A stretch of DNA of 64,000 bases, from the NCBI GenBank assembly GCA_001414345.1, contig LLCB01000131.1:62001-126000 (forward strand). Direction: 5' to 3'. Positions 1 to 10,998 of this stretch are shown piece by piece (position 1 is the first letter of the stretch; every line of letters starts with the position of its first letter). Under the pieces are notes generated by a model. It did not search any database. It saw only the letters and a list, made by a program, of their open reading frames with translations, and was not told where the DNA came from. Source of the DNA: Hymenoscyphus infarciens. Taxonomy: Eukaryota > Ascomycota > Leotiomycetes > Helotiales > Helotiaceae. Both the position numbers and the translations under genes were made by a program.

Positions 1-1065
1 CGTGGCTACTCACTAGCGTAGGCACTAGCGCCATCCTAGAGAGCATAAATAGTCGGCTTAGGCCACACTTAGCAAATTAAAGAGTTTCTACTATACATTT
101 ATAACAGGTTATAAGACCTAGGACGCTCTACGTACCTCTAATATTATATAGTATATAGAGCCTTCCCGCCCCTAGGAGCGAAGTCCTAAATCGAGGTTCC
201 TTTTTAGGGGGTGAGCACAACAAGGTAGCTCAAAGTAACCGCCTAAATCGAGGTTCCTTTTTAGGGGGTGAGCACGATAAGGTAGCTTAAAGCAACCGCC
301 TATTACTAAAAGTCGTCTTTTTAACAAGAACGTTAGTGCCAGTGCCAGATGCTGAGTAACGAAAGCCAAATCGAAGGCTAGAAACCGTGCTAGATGCGAG
401 ATGCTAAAACAATAGTTTATTAGTGCCAGTGCCAGATGCCGAGTAACGAAAGCTAAATCGAAGGCTAGAAACCGCGCCAGATACGAGATGCGAAAGAACA
501 ATAGTTCAGAACAGACAACACTTAGCAGCCATCTACAAAGAAGCTGCCAGATCAACGACGAAGGAACAGCAAGTTAGAAAAACAACAGTTCTACTTTACG
601 CTAACCTACATTCACCTTCCTACCGGGTACAAGGAAGTAGGAAGTTATACTCGGCCACGAAGCGAGCCGAACTAATTATCAAACCCTTTAAAAGCCACAA
701 AGGTCCTCCTAACTAAAACAGAAAACAGTTACTTATAATCTAGGATAGGGGGTGAAAAGTACTTGCTAGGGCGACGGATAGGGGGTATAAAACTAGATAT
801 TAGGAAGGGGGATAGCAAAGGGGTGGAAAGAGCATTTAATCAAAGCGGACTAAGAGAAGGCTTTAAAGCCTTAATCGGAATATAGAAGCTAGGTAGTAGG
901 AGTAGCTAAGCGCCTAAGGGGGTGTGTTAAAAGCCTAGTAAATAGGAGTATGTCAGTCACGTGGCTACTCACTAGCGTAGGCACTAGCGCCATCCTAGAG
1001 AGCATAAATAGTCGGCTTAGGCCACACTTAGCAAATTGAAGAGTTTCCGCCATACATTTGCAACA
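1..1065 (+). mobile_element. Small LTR element (TRIM-like), cut by the window edge
   Basis: The first about 106 bases recur at about 960-1065, so both ends carry the same direct terminal repeat. The right copy probably starts with TGTT near 925, just after a purine run (AAGGGGGTG), and ends in GCAACA at 1065; the left copy ends in ATAACA at 106 and is truncated by the window. The TG...CA termini, a purine tract before the right repeat and a possible primer-binding stretch from 107 fit an LTR retroelement. The inside is only about 0.8 kb and encodes no gag-pol, so it is a non-autonomous TRIM-type element. It sits directly inside coding sequence of the HET-type relic at 1066. Confidence 0.7.
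185..506. repeat. Two pairs of tandem repeats inside the TRIM-like element
   Basis: A unit of about 57 bp is repeated at 185-241 and 242-298. A second unit of about 87 bp is repeated at 333-419 and 420-506. Both pairs differ by a few substitutions only. A 127-codon open frame on the minus strand runs through both pairs, but its protein simply mirrors the repeats and I do not regard it as a gene. Confidence 0.85.
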
Positions 1066-1707
1066 ACAACTTAGCTCAATTCAAAGATTTTTCAAAGCCG
1101 TTACCAGCTGGCTGGACTCGGATAGGTCCTGTCACGGAGAAGTCTACCGAGGACGAATGCTTGCTTTGGCCAGATGGAAGCGGTCCTTACGAGTTCAATC
1201 ACTGCGATATGCCAGATGATAATTGTGACACTTGGTACTATCCGTTTCCCGATGCCAAAATCGAAGAATCCACTCCTACCTTCACCCCTGAGCAAACGCA
1301 GTATATATTCTGCCACACAAAAAGAGTATATCCTGCTTCCTTTCCGTTTCGGAGACCCACACTCAAACAAAAACAATATTGTAACACTTTTCAATGGACC
1401 GAGAAAGAGAGTCGGGAGTTTGCACTTGCACAATAAGACCCAAGCAGAGCTCTTTCCACGAGGTTCACGGGGTCTGCCGAATGATTCTCCAGGAAAGACA
1501 GTTGAGTTGGTGGCAATTTGCAGAACACGAATCCACAAGAGAACATGGGATGAAGAAGTAGATCGCCCCTGTAAGACTAGCGAGGTGTTTGATGTGTTAT
1601 GGATAGAATGGGAAGATGGCATAGCGTACCTCCTCGCGAGTGGAACAGTTGGCAAAGAAAGTTGGGAAGGGTTAGAATTGGAAGACATGTCTTTAGTATT
1701 GGATTAG
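1066..1707 (+). pseudogene. C-terminal relic of a HET-type protein, truncated by the retroelement
   Basis: Coding-like sequence starts immediately after the element. One frame gives a typical fungal HET-protein tail (GWTRIGPV..., WYYPFP). Reading then has to move to another frame at about 1320-1400, where LHNKTQAELFP, ELVAICR, VLWIEWEDGIAY and a final acidic segment follow to a stop at 1705-1707. The WEDGIAY block near the end is characteristic of the C-terminus of many ascomycete HET (heterokaryon incompatibility) proteins. The N-terminal HET domain is absent, having been cut off by the element at 1065. The frame change could be a frameshift or a very short intron. The whole is read as a pseudogene. 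Confidence 0.65.
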
Positions 1708-2411
1708 TATTTGACTCACGTTAGGTGCACTGGAGTGAGGTTTGGTATATACAGTGAAGGGAGAAATCTTTATTATCTTATACTTCCACTCACTTGCCCC
1801 TAAAATATGGCTAATAACCCCTTAAAATCCCTTCGCTTATACCCCCTAAATTTAGCGAACAGAACCCATTTTTCCAGAGCCACTCCTAACCTATTTTTTT
1901 GGATTTGAATTGTAATCCAAATACTCTCTTATACCCTAAGTAGGTTGAAGTTGAGTTACAGTGGTGCAGTTCTGGGTACACATAAACCGAGGTTGTTCCG
2001 GCCCAGACACGCTATTCTGACATCTGCTCGCAGCACTCAACGCCCAAGCAACTCAATCCGCGTGTCGCAATAAAATTGTTGCATTCATTGTGAGTAGCAG
2101 ATTCAGGGATCTCTGGATAAAACCCTTCAATAAATTTCCACGGTTAGATGTTTGCTAACTCGAAATATTCTCAGCACCTTCTCAGCACCCAATACGACAA
2201 TACGACACCACCTCATGAAGGGCCTCCAAACCATCCTCTACCGCGCAACATCCCCGAAGATCCTCAAACGCTCGAAATAAACACATCAATATCGTGCTAG
2301 GCTGTTCATACCGTACATGCCACCCTGCAAATCAATCGCTATCATAAACAAGAAAGGGGGAATGGGGCCTTCCACCCGGGACTTCCGAAGGGATGTTTGC
2401 CGCCTACCATT
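1708..2411. other. Intergenic, no gene seen
   Basis: Normal-composition sequence between the HET-type relic and the 3' end of the MFS gene. No coding exon, repeat or RNA gene could be supported. Confidence 0.5.
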
Positions 2412-4423
2412 CTACACCCTCATCCTCTGCGGCTTTCTTGCGAATAGACTTGCCAGGAATCCAACACCCGCAAAACAAGTATAGAATACCCACATCTCCT
2501 TCAAGCTCACCACATATGCCGCCTTGACAATCATCCTCTCAGCCCAAGGTAATGTCGCTACCAAGTTGGCGTTCGCCGCTGCCGCCCCCGCGGAAAACTT
2601 CTTAGCTAGCTCAGGGCCCAGAGCAGTGATGAGATCTTCTTTTTGGTTGTGCATGCCATTCTGGAAAACAATGCCTCCGATCGCGATGGACATGCAACAG
2701 CCAATATTCCGTACAAACCCAAAGGTACCTGTCGTTGCGGCCATGGAATCTTTCCGGGGATCGATGTTGGATTGAAGGGCGACTAGTGTGGTTTGCAGCC
2801 CCATTCCCACCCCAATACCTGGAAGTTGTTAACTATGCTTCTCTCCCATGAGAAAGGACCAGGAGAATGAAAAGCACCCAGGATTAGATCTAGAATCATG
2901 AGTAATAGGTTCAACATACCCGCAATGATTTCAAATAGCACGATTTTTATTATCGTCAATTCCTCGGAGAAGTCGATAAACAAGCCGTAACCCAAAGTCA
3001 TAATGGCCATTCCACCCCAAATAAACTCCATATAGCTACCTAGGAGCGATCGTTAGCGGCAACGTTTGGAAACTATTAAAAGGGGAAAGTTTACCTGTTG
3101 TCCTCACAAGGAGTCCACTGATGACGCCAGTGAAAGTTTGGGTGAGTGTAACAGGGAGCACAAGAAGTCCAGAACCCAACGCTGATGCTCCGCCGACTGC
3201 TTGAAAATAGAGAGGGAGATAATACATTGAAGCCACATAGGTCTTGTTTGGTCAGTCGGAGCGGTAAAGTTTGCCTGTCAATAACTCACCAGTCCATGGA
3301 GCAAAACTACAAGCAGCAATGCTGCAGTCGTTTGTTTTTGAAACAATCTCATTGGTACAACGGGTTGCTTTGCGAATTTGGCTTCATTCACGAAGAACAG
3401 TCCTAGGAGGACCGTTCCAACAGTTACGAGGCCAATCAATTCTGGCGAACTCCATGGAAAAGTCACACCACCAAGCTCGAGACTGGAAAGGAGCATGACA
3501 GTTGATGCGAGCACCGTTATACTTCCAAACCAGTCAACGAGCTTCAATCCTTCGAGCAATGGGATCCCTGGGCTATCGACCCTGAGAAAGAACAGGAGAG
3601 CAAAGAAAGCAAGACCACATAACGGAATATTGATCCACCAAATCCACTAGATCAAAGTTTGTTAGTATGGGACTCCTTGGACTCGTATCAGCCCTGACTT
3701 ACTCTCCATGAGAGATGGTCCACGAATGCCCCGCCAATCACTGGCCCTGTACCTGATGCGAAAGCCCAGACTATACCAGGGAGAGCCAGATAAAAACCGC
3801 GTTCCCTACACCATTGTTATCAGCGTCCCGACCATGGGTATTGTGCCATAAATCTGGCCTACCGCAAATCGAAAAGGTCGCTAATGCATATGTTCACTAG
3901 GATTGTCAAACCTCCAGCTGCACTGCCTTGGATCACCCTTCCAGAAATAAGCATCTCAACATTAGTTGCTGTTCCACATAGCAATGATCCAATGAAGAAA
4001 ACGCAAACAGCTGCTAATATAACAGGCTTTCGACCCCATATATCGCTAAACTTCCCCCATAGCGGCCCACATGCAGCATGCGCCAGAAGATACCCCGAAC
4101 CAATCCATATGTAGGCTACTTGTGATTGAAAATAGGCGGCGATAGCTGGTAATGCTGGAGATACGATTGTCTTTGGGTTGCGTTAGTAAATGTTTGTGAA
4201 AAGTTAAGCGAGCGATCAACTTACTGCATCCAGGGCCGCAAGGAACAATGCCAACTAATCCCAACAGATTTGTTAGCACGTTATACATGCTCACAGGACC
4301 CTACCTCGTGGGGGGACCTACAAAAAGTGCCGGGAGTGTGATGAATAGTTTCTTCTTAGAGGTCGAAGTGCTGGTTCCCTCTGCGTTGTGCCCTAGCAAG
4401 GGCTGTTCTTCGTCACGATGCAT
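2412..4423 (-). CDS. MFS drug/metabolite exporter, DHA2 type
   Basis: Eight exons join in phase: 4423-4322, 4254-4225, 4170-3863, 3805-3703, 3646-3290, 3242-3095, 3039-2920 and 2818-2412, giving 524 aa. The protein is a polytopic plasma-membrane transporter of the 14-helix DHA2 group, which exports toxins, drugs or metabolites by proton antiport. Visible signatures are [16 protein letters not shown] in the first helix, motif [16 protein letters not shown], and motif C-like [14 protein letters not shown] followed by WIWWINIP. The N-terminus ([11 protein letters not shown]) is short and cytosolic. The length is at the low end for the family, but both halves are present and no stop interrupts the spliced frame. 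It is divergent from the NRPS-like gene at 5250 and probably exports that locus's product; this role is inferred from position only. Confidence 0.85.
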
Positions 4424-5249
4424 GCGGTGGCAATAATGACGACTTTCAAATCTCGAATCAGCAAAGCAATGCTGTCTCCCTTCTGCTTACTTACTCTGGT
4501 ATGGTATTTTCCCCTTTTGTTCTTCCTTTTCCTATTGTGTCGGGTTTTCGGGATGTTTAAAACCTGGTCGGGTCTGAGTACAATCACTCTGAAATACGAA
4601 ACCGACGAGCAAAGGTTCATTGGTATCTGGCTATACTTGTACTTGTATTCTGGGCTGTCATCTTTCATATGTGTTCCAGATTTATGCACTCCCTTTCAAA
4701 ATTGGAAATTTGGGAATGCGGGCGCTGCATCGTAGTCGTGTAGCTTGATCTGTACAATGTACTCCCAGCTAAGCTGTCATCATGTAAATCGATGCACAAT
4801 TCGCCAATCCCCGATTTCTTGGTGTCACTTTACTTCCTATGGACCAAAAGCCAGTTGTCGATCTGTACTGTTACATTCATATGTCGTATTTCGTTTGGTG
4901 ATAATTGCCAGCCTCAGCCGGAATACGTTCTTTTGTCTTTCACGATGACCTGACCCCGGTGTAATTCTCGGGATGCTCGGTCGATCGGATGGGCAGTGGA
5001 TCTTCCACGTCTTTACTTCCGCGGTTGCAGATTTATATGTTGTGCTATGTTGCCCAAGTCCTTCACGAATCTGTGTTTTGGTGTGACACCACGACTGCGT
5101 GCCGGTTTCTTGTCTTCTTCTCTCCTTCTCCGTGTAGAAGGATCAAACACCGGAACACCCGAAGCAAACAATCTCCCCTTTCTAAGATTTCTCTTCTATT
5201 GGGGTTTTTTGTTCTAATTCTCTTTCTCCTACACTTACAACCCGAGAAT
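4424..5249. promoter_or_regulatory. Shared divergent promoter region of MFS and NRPS-like genes
   Basis: The 826-bp interval separates two start codons facing apart and contains no credible exon. At 4978-4988 it holds a CGG-N5-CGG direct repeat around a CGATCG core, the kind of triplet pair bound by Zn2Cys6 regulators. A zinc-cluster gene lies 7 kb away at the other end of the locus. The site is suggestive only, because such triplets occur by chance. Confidence 0.35.
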
Positions 5250-8200
5250 ATGTCGAACACGGAAGGGGCGGGAGTCCTCGATGACCTTTTTCGTATTCAT
5301 AGCAAAAAGTGCATTGCAAAGCCTGTGCTGGCATGTCTCAAGCACAATGGCGAGCCCAAGGTCTATTCTGCTGGGGAAGTAGAGGCATTGGTTGAGGGAG
5401 CAGCTCGAGTACTTTGCACTCGAGTGTCCGCTTTACACGTAAGCTTCGTCCTCGAGGAAACAACTCACACCACATTGATTTACTCTTCCAGAACAGAGCA
5501 AATGCACCTGTGGTTGGAATTACTGGGCCTTCCAATCTGGAGTTTTTGATGACGGCTTGTGGTTTAAGCAGACTAGGATATACTGTCCTTGTTCTTTCTC
5601 CCAGGTTATCAGTCACCGCTTATGCTGCACTTCTTCAAAAGACCAAATGCACGGCTCTCTTCTGCCCCACAGAAACCATCGATGCCGTCTCTGATATCAC
5701 ATCCGCTTTATCGATATCTACTTCCCAGCTGGTCAGCGAAGATGACCTGTTCGCGAGCACTACCAAACTTGGCACGTTCAAGTTACCATTGACAACGTCG
5801 GAAGATCTAGGTCGAACGGCATACATCATGCATTCAAGCGGCTCAACTGGCATCCCCAAACCTATTTATATCACTCACCAACGTTATATCACATCGGCGA
5901 TGAATGGATATGGCCTTTCGGTTTTCCTGACACTGCCATTCTATCATGTCTTTGGCTTGGGTATGTTTTACACTGCTATCTACCAGGGCTCTATGCTCAT
6001 GTTATACGACTTCTCCACGCCGATCACCGGGAAAAATGTTACGAAGACCATTGAGATATTTCACCCCCAGCAGACTTGCGCGGTTCCTTATACTTTGAAA
6101 TTGACGAGTGAAGCAGAGGGAGGCATTGCGGCATTGAAATCTTGCGAAATTGTAACATATCACGGAAGTCGGTGTCCTGATGAGCTGGGAGATCACCTTT
6201 CTGGCAATGGAGTTCATCTTGTGGGGTACTTTGGAAGGTATAGCACATTCCACCGACTATTACATCAAGGCTAACACGATTCAAGCACTGAAGCTGGGGT
6301 CCTTGCTACATCTCAGAGACCACGAGGCGACAAGAACTGGAATTATAACCGCTTCTTGCCTTATGTGGCGCCCCACATCTGGATGAAGCCTATTGGTAGT
6401 GGTCTTTTTGAATTAGTTTGCCTCGAGGGCTTAAAATCGAGAGTTATTTCTAATTCTCAGAATCCTCCAAACTCCCTTCACACCTCTGATCTGTGGACCC
6501 CGCATCCCGAAATTCCCGATTTATGGAAATTTGTTGGCAGAATCGATGATCGTATCACTCTTCTCAATGGAGAAAAGGTTCTCCCATTACCAATCGAAGG
6601 TCTGATACGAGATGACCCTCTTGTTCAAGAGGCTGTTGTTTTTGGGATCGATAGAGCTGTTCCGGGCCTGTTTGTTTTCAAGAGTCCACTTGCCGCAAAT
6701 TTGTCTGATTACGATTTCTTGGAACATATCTGGCCCAAAATTATGCAAGCGAATGAGAGGGCTGAGGGGTTTTCACAAATTGTGAGGGAGCTTGTTTTGG
6801 TTTTTCAGCCCGAAGTTGAGTTTCCTAAAACGGATAAGGGATCTTTGATGCGTTTTATTGGGTACAAGAAATTTAGCAAGGAAATCGATGATGTGTATCG
6901 GAAATTCGAAGGTTCTGGCTACGATGGAAATCAGGAACTCGGGATTATTGAAACACAGGATCATCTTCTTCTGTCATGTCGGAGAGAACTGGGTCTTGAT
7001 ATCGAACTCGATACCGACTTGTTTGCTGCGGGACTTGATAGTATGAAGGCTATTCATTTCGCCTCTCTTATTAGGAAGGGGATCAAGTTACGCGACTATT
7101 GCAAGGATTTATCTGCTACTGATATTTACGAGGCAGTGAACTTGAGAAAGTTGGCCGGGTATCTTTGTTCGGCTGATGGGAGGCGAGACGAGATTTCGGA
7201 CATTGAGACTATGGAAGCTCTCATAGAGAAACATAGCAAGTTTGTCAGTCGACCTGCTAATTTGTCTAGTCAACCATTTGAGGGGTATACCGTGGTAAGT
7301 ACTATCATCCATCCATCTAATAATCATTTTGGACAGCTATGAACTGACTGTTACGAACAGGTTCTCACAGGCGCAACTGGTAGCCTAGGTTCCCACCTCC
7401 TCTTCCAACTTCTCCGAAATCCCGCAATCCGACAAGTAATATGTCTCGTCCGTCACAAAACTTCAAGTCTAGCCCCCATAAAACGTCTTCTCCAAACCTT
7501 GGAATCTCGCAAGCTCGACATATCACCTCAACAACGAAATAAAATCATGGCACTTGAGAGCGACCTCTCTCTTCCATCTCTTGGGCTGGAAGAAGAGGTA
7601 TTGGAGCGAGTGAAGAAAACCGACACGGTGATACTCCACGCCGCCTGGCCCGTAAACTTCAACATCTCCGTACAAAGTTTCTCCCCCGAAATTGCAAGTG
7701 TGCAAAATCTCATTAACCTTTCCCTCTCGGTATTTTCTCCACAACCGGCCGAGTTCCTATTCTGCTCGAGTATCTCTGTCGCCATGCGAGTGCCGAGTGG
7801 GATACCGGTCTCTGAGGAGGAAATTCGAGACTTGAGTTGGGCTTCGAGTACGGGGTATGCAAGATCCAAATTAGTGGGTGAGAAGATTGTTGGGAGGGCC
7901 GTTGAACAGGGTGCTAGAGGGAGAGTGCTGAGAATCGGACAGATTGTTGGTGATGAGAAATCATTTTATTGGAATGAGGAGGAGGCTACGCCGCTGATTA
8001 TTAGGAGTGCTCTGACGTTGGGAAAGATTCCAAGTTTAAGAGAGGTGCGTTTATATCGTATTTTTGCTCTCGTTATTGAGCACAATACTGACATTTGGTT
8101 TTAGAGATGTTCATGGTTACCTGTTGATCATTTAGCGAGCATCATTCTTGAACTCTCGTCTCTCAATCCTTCTCCTCCCACACGGAAATACAAAAAGAAT

Positions 8201-8599
8201 CTAGTATACAACCTAGTTAATCCTCGTAGCTTCGATTGGACAGCAGACCTCCTGCCCGAACTTAGACGATGCGGGATGGAATTTGAAATCGTATTGCCGC
8301 GAGAGTGGGTCCAGGCTTTGAAAGCGAGTGCTGATACATATTCTGTGAAGGAAATCCCCACATTGAAACTTTTGAGCTTTTTTGAGGGCAAGTATGGGAC
8401 TGGGCAGGATGAGAGTAAGGAGGGTGAGAATAGAAACGGGAATATGCATGGGCATGGGGAGAGAAATACTGTTGTGTTCTCTACTGATAGGGCCGAGGAG
8501 GCGAGTAAGAAGCTGAGGGAGAGTATTGATATCATTAAAAATGGGTATATGGAGGGGTTCCTAGGGGTTTGGAGGGGGCGCTGGGGGGTTGAGAGATGA
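5250..8599 (+). CDS. NRPS-like A-T-R enzyme (adenylation-thiolation-thioester reductase)
   Basis: Five exons in phase (5250-5438, 5492-6237, 6286-7294, 7361-8044, 8105-8599) give 1040 aa. An adenylation domain comes first, with the AMP-binding loop HSSGSTGIPKP near residue 177 and the A8-type motif GRIDDRITLLNGEKV near 396. A carrier domain follows with FAAGLDSMKAIHF near 556, where the Ser accepts phosphopantetheine. The C-terminus is an NAD(P)H-dependent reductase from about 649: the Rossmann motif VLTGATGSLGSHLL is at its start and the short-chain-dehydrogenase pair YARSK is near 814. No condensation domain is present. Family members activate an aryl or other carboxylic acid, load it on the carrier and release it reductively as aldehyde or alcohol; the substrate cannot be read here. 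Intron 2 must be removed to restore GYFGSTEAG. The gene appears intact. Confidence 0.9.
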
Positions 8600-8758
8600 G
8601 TGATGAAAAGGGTTACTTTTAAGGGGTAAACTTCTATTTTTCTGCTGTGCGAGGTTAAGGAAGGTCGGTATTCTTGATGGGTTTGTCATTTCAAGATATC
8701 ACATTATAAAACTTATTCTCAATTTACAGGACCCCTTTTTCTTCTAGCCTCAGTTGGT

Positions 8759-9814
8759 CTATGAAAGATCTAATCCTATCTCAACATCCTCACTACCCAG
8801 AGAAGGATTCCAAGAAGGAATTCCTTTGTAAAACTCATCGGTATGGTGGTACACCGTACCCGCAAAAGTTTCGCCTTCTTCCAGTACTCTCAGCATCCCA
8901 AAGAGATCAATTAATGTGATTTGATTCTCGTTTACTATGATGTCCCGGAGGTTTTGGTGCACCGCATCATAAGCGTAGCGGTGAGCAAAGTCAACCAACC
9001 CCCAACAAAACTTCACCCAAATCTTCACACGATACGCATCAAGAGAGGCTTCGTGTTGATTGAATTCGAAACTTGGGCAATACAAGTCAGGTTGGAGGAA
9101 TTGTTTGGCGGAGAAGGTTTGCTGGACCTGGAGATCAGGGTGGGATGTGAGTGCGACGAGCTCTTCGATTGTTTTGCAAGCAAAGAGTTTATCTAGGATC
9201 TCTGCTGGAGAGAACTTGGGATTGCCCTTGTCATCTTTTAGTGATGATAGCCGAGAGAGTTTGCAGTTCCCCCTAAGAGGTACTGGGCTCTTGCTTTCAA
9301 GCACATGGGGAGGGTGAATGGTGTTGGTGACCTTCTCAAAAGTCCACAGGAAACCCATGATCTTCTTCAAAGTATCTAGGGGAAGTGGCTCCGATGCGTG
9401 GGCCACCTCAACACGAAGGTTAGAGATGCCCTCACGGTTGGCGAATTGTTGGTATTTGGATTCTAGAATCTCGCAGGCATCAGTGAGGACATTCACCCCT
9501 TCCATATTACCTTGATTCATTGGGGAGGTTAATGATACCTGGTAGTATAGAGGGGTTCCAAATTCATTGAAAACTCGTTTTAGACTTCTAATGAGCCACT
9601 GGCAAGTTGTGAGATCCTCTAGGTAGTGAGGATTGTCCGTTCCTTGAAAGTTGTCATCAAGTTCCCATTCGTCCTTGAAGGGGTTCTTGGTTTTTGTGAG
9701 TGATTCGCAAAGATGTCCGGCGAGAAAACCAGGTGGTTTTGATAAGAACTCGGGGTTGGAAATTCGAATGTCCATATGGACTCGGAAGTAAAACGTACAG
9801 AATTTGTTCGTCAT
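8759..9814 (-). CDS. Amidoligase-like protein
   Basis: This intronless 351-aa protein resembles the C-terminal two thirds of fungal putative amidoligases (Amidoligase_2, glutamine-synthetase-type COOH-NH2 ligases). Matching segments are YYQVSLTSP, LKKIMGFLWTFEKVTNTIHPPH near residues 160-180, and FEFNQHEASLD followed by WVKFCWGLVDFAH in the last third. The usual HVHVG-type motif is replaced here by VEVAHAS. The FG-E-E start typical of the family is missing, and the upstream frame at 9657-9965 does not supply it. The protein may therefore be divergent, catalytically altered or N-terminally truncated. Its stop lies only 160 bp from the stop of the NRPS-like gene, on the opposite strand. Joint action of the two is inferred from proximity. 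Confidence 0.65.
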   Translation of the reverse strand: MTNKFCTFYFRVHMDIRISNPEFLSKPPGFLAGHLCESLTKTKNPFKDEWELDDNFQGTDNPHYLEDLTTCQWLIRSLKRVFNEFGTPLYYQVSLTSPMNQGNMEGVNVLTDACEILESKYQQFANREGISNLRVEVAHASEPLPLDTLKKIMGFLWTFEKVTNTIHPPHVLESKSPVPLRGNCKLSRLSSLKDDKGNPKFSPAEILDKLFACKTIEELVALTSHPDLQVQQTFSAKQFLQPDLYCPSFEFNQHEASLDAYRVKIWVKFCWGLVDFAHRYAYDAVHQNLRDIIVNENQITLIDLFGMLRVLEEGETFAGTVYHHTDEFYKGIPSWNPSLGSEDVEIGLDLS

Positions 9815-10998
9815 TTTGCTTTCTCAGAAGTTCGAAAACAGATTCTAATGGTTTGAGGGTTATTAGTCTTCTGAACTGAGACTCTCCCCTATAGGAATGA
9901 AACATGTCATAATATACGCCAATGAATCTAAGTTGTTCAACTTGTTCTTTTGTAGAACAAAGCATTGTGTTGGGCTTTTACCCTGTTAATTAAGAGATTC
10001 ACCATGCTTTTGTCACCCCAAAGAAAAAAAAATCAGAACAAAAAGAAAACTATTCTCTCTTTGTATTCTTTGGGAATGGAGGCTTGAAAGACATGGCAGG
10101 TAGCATCGAATGGAGAATTCACATCACATGACTGACCTCCATCTTCTCCTTAAGGGGTTGTAAAATGGCAGTTCACTTTGCTATTAGCAAGCTTAGCAGC
10201 AGTTGGCCGTTCATTTGAAACATCAGTCAAAGCGATGGGTGCAATTTTGAACCCCCTACTCTGTTCAATACAACAAAATACCTTTCACAGTGGAGTGCAC
10301 GTTGTTTGAGATCTCATGAAACATTTTAATCCAAAACTTGCCGTACTGAGTACTAAGACACTATTTGAAACAAGATGGCTAAGTGTAAAGACGAAAAATA
10401 TAGGCAACCTTCAGTAAAACAAACTTTTGACTTACTATGCCAAAGGAACATAAGTTTCGTTATCATAAACTCCAACTTCCGTTGTATAAACTCATCTCTC
10501 ATACTAAGCTTCAGGGTTGAAATATCTGACCTTACGCGCCTTATAAGCAATGATGGTTGGCTGGGCTCCGATTCTCAAAACCCGATCACTTGTTGCCCAG
10601 CTAGAGGGACGGACAGGTGGCGGCAATGTGGGATTAAACCCCATCGTGCAGTGAGGATAGGACTGGCAGAAGTCTTTTGAGCTACACGCTACCTTTCTTA
10701 GCACGACAAATATTTTTTCAGCAGCTCAGTACATCTAGAAAGTGATGACGTTTCAAGGTTCTCTGCATTTAATGAAGGGAGCCGCAACTTGGGTACAGGG
10801 TTGGAGGGATAAATTTGTGGAGACCCTTCTTTTAAATGGTCAGCTAAATGTTACTGCAATACAAACGGATATACCATTCTATGTACGGGTACGGCGTCTT
10901 TTCAATAGAGATCTCACACGATCGTAGCAATAGTGGTAATTGAAAGGGTGTCAGCCAAACACCAACTCTATTCTGAATTTCTGTGACGTAAACATCCC
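9815..10998. other. Intergenic, no supported gene
   Basis: No exon with recognisable protein character was found. A minus-strand open frame at 9657-9965 overlaps the amidoligase start in another frame and looks like a shadow. The interval presumably holds the promoter of the amidoligase-like gene and the 3' flank of the zinc-cluster gene. Confidence 0.4.

Noticed and set aside
172..555. 127-codon minus-strand frame in the TRIM-like element
   Set aside because: It reads through both tandem repeat pairs and mirrors them; there is no protein character.
1101..1688. 195-codon minus-strand frame
   Set aside because: It lies antisense to the HET-type relic, whose plus-strand motifs are recognisable.
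9657..9965. Possible upstream exon of the amidoligase-like gene
   Set aside because: It overlaps the coding start in a different frame, and no splice pair joins it sensibly or restores the missing N-terminal motif.
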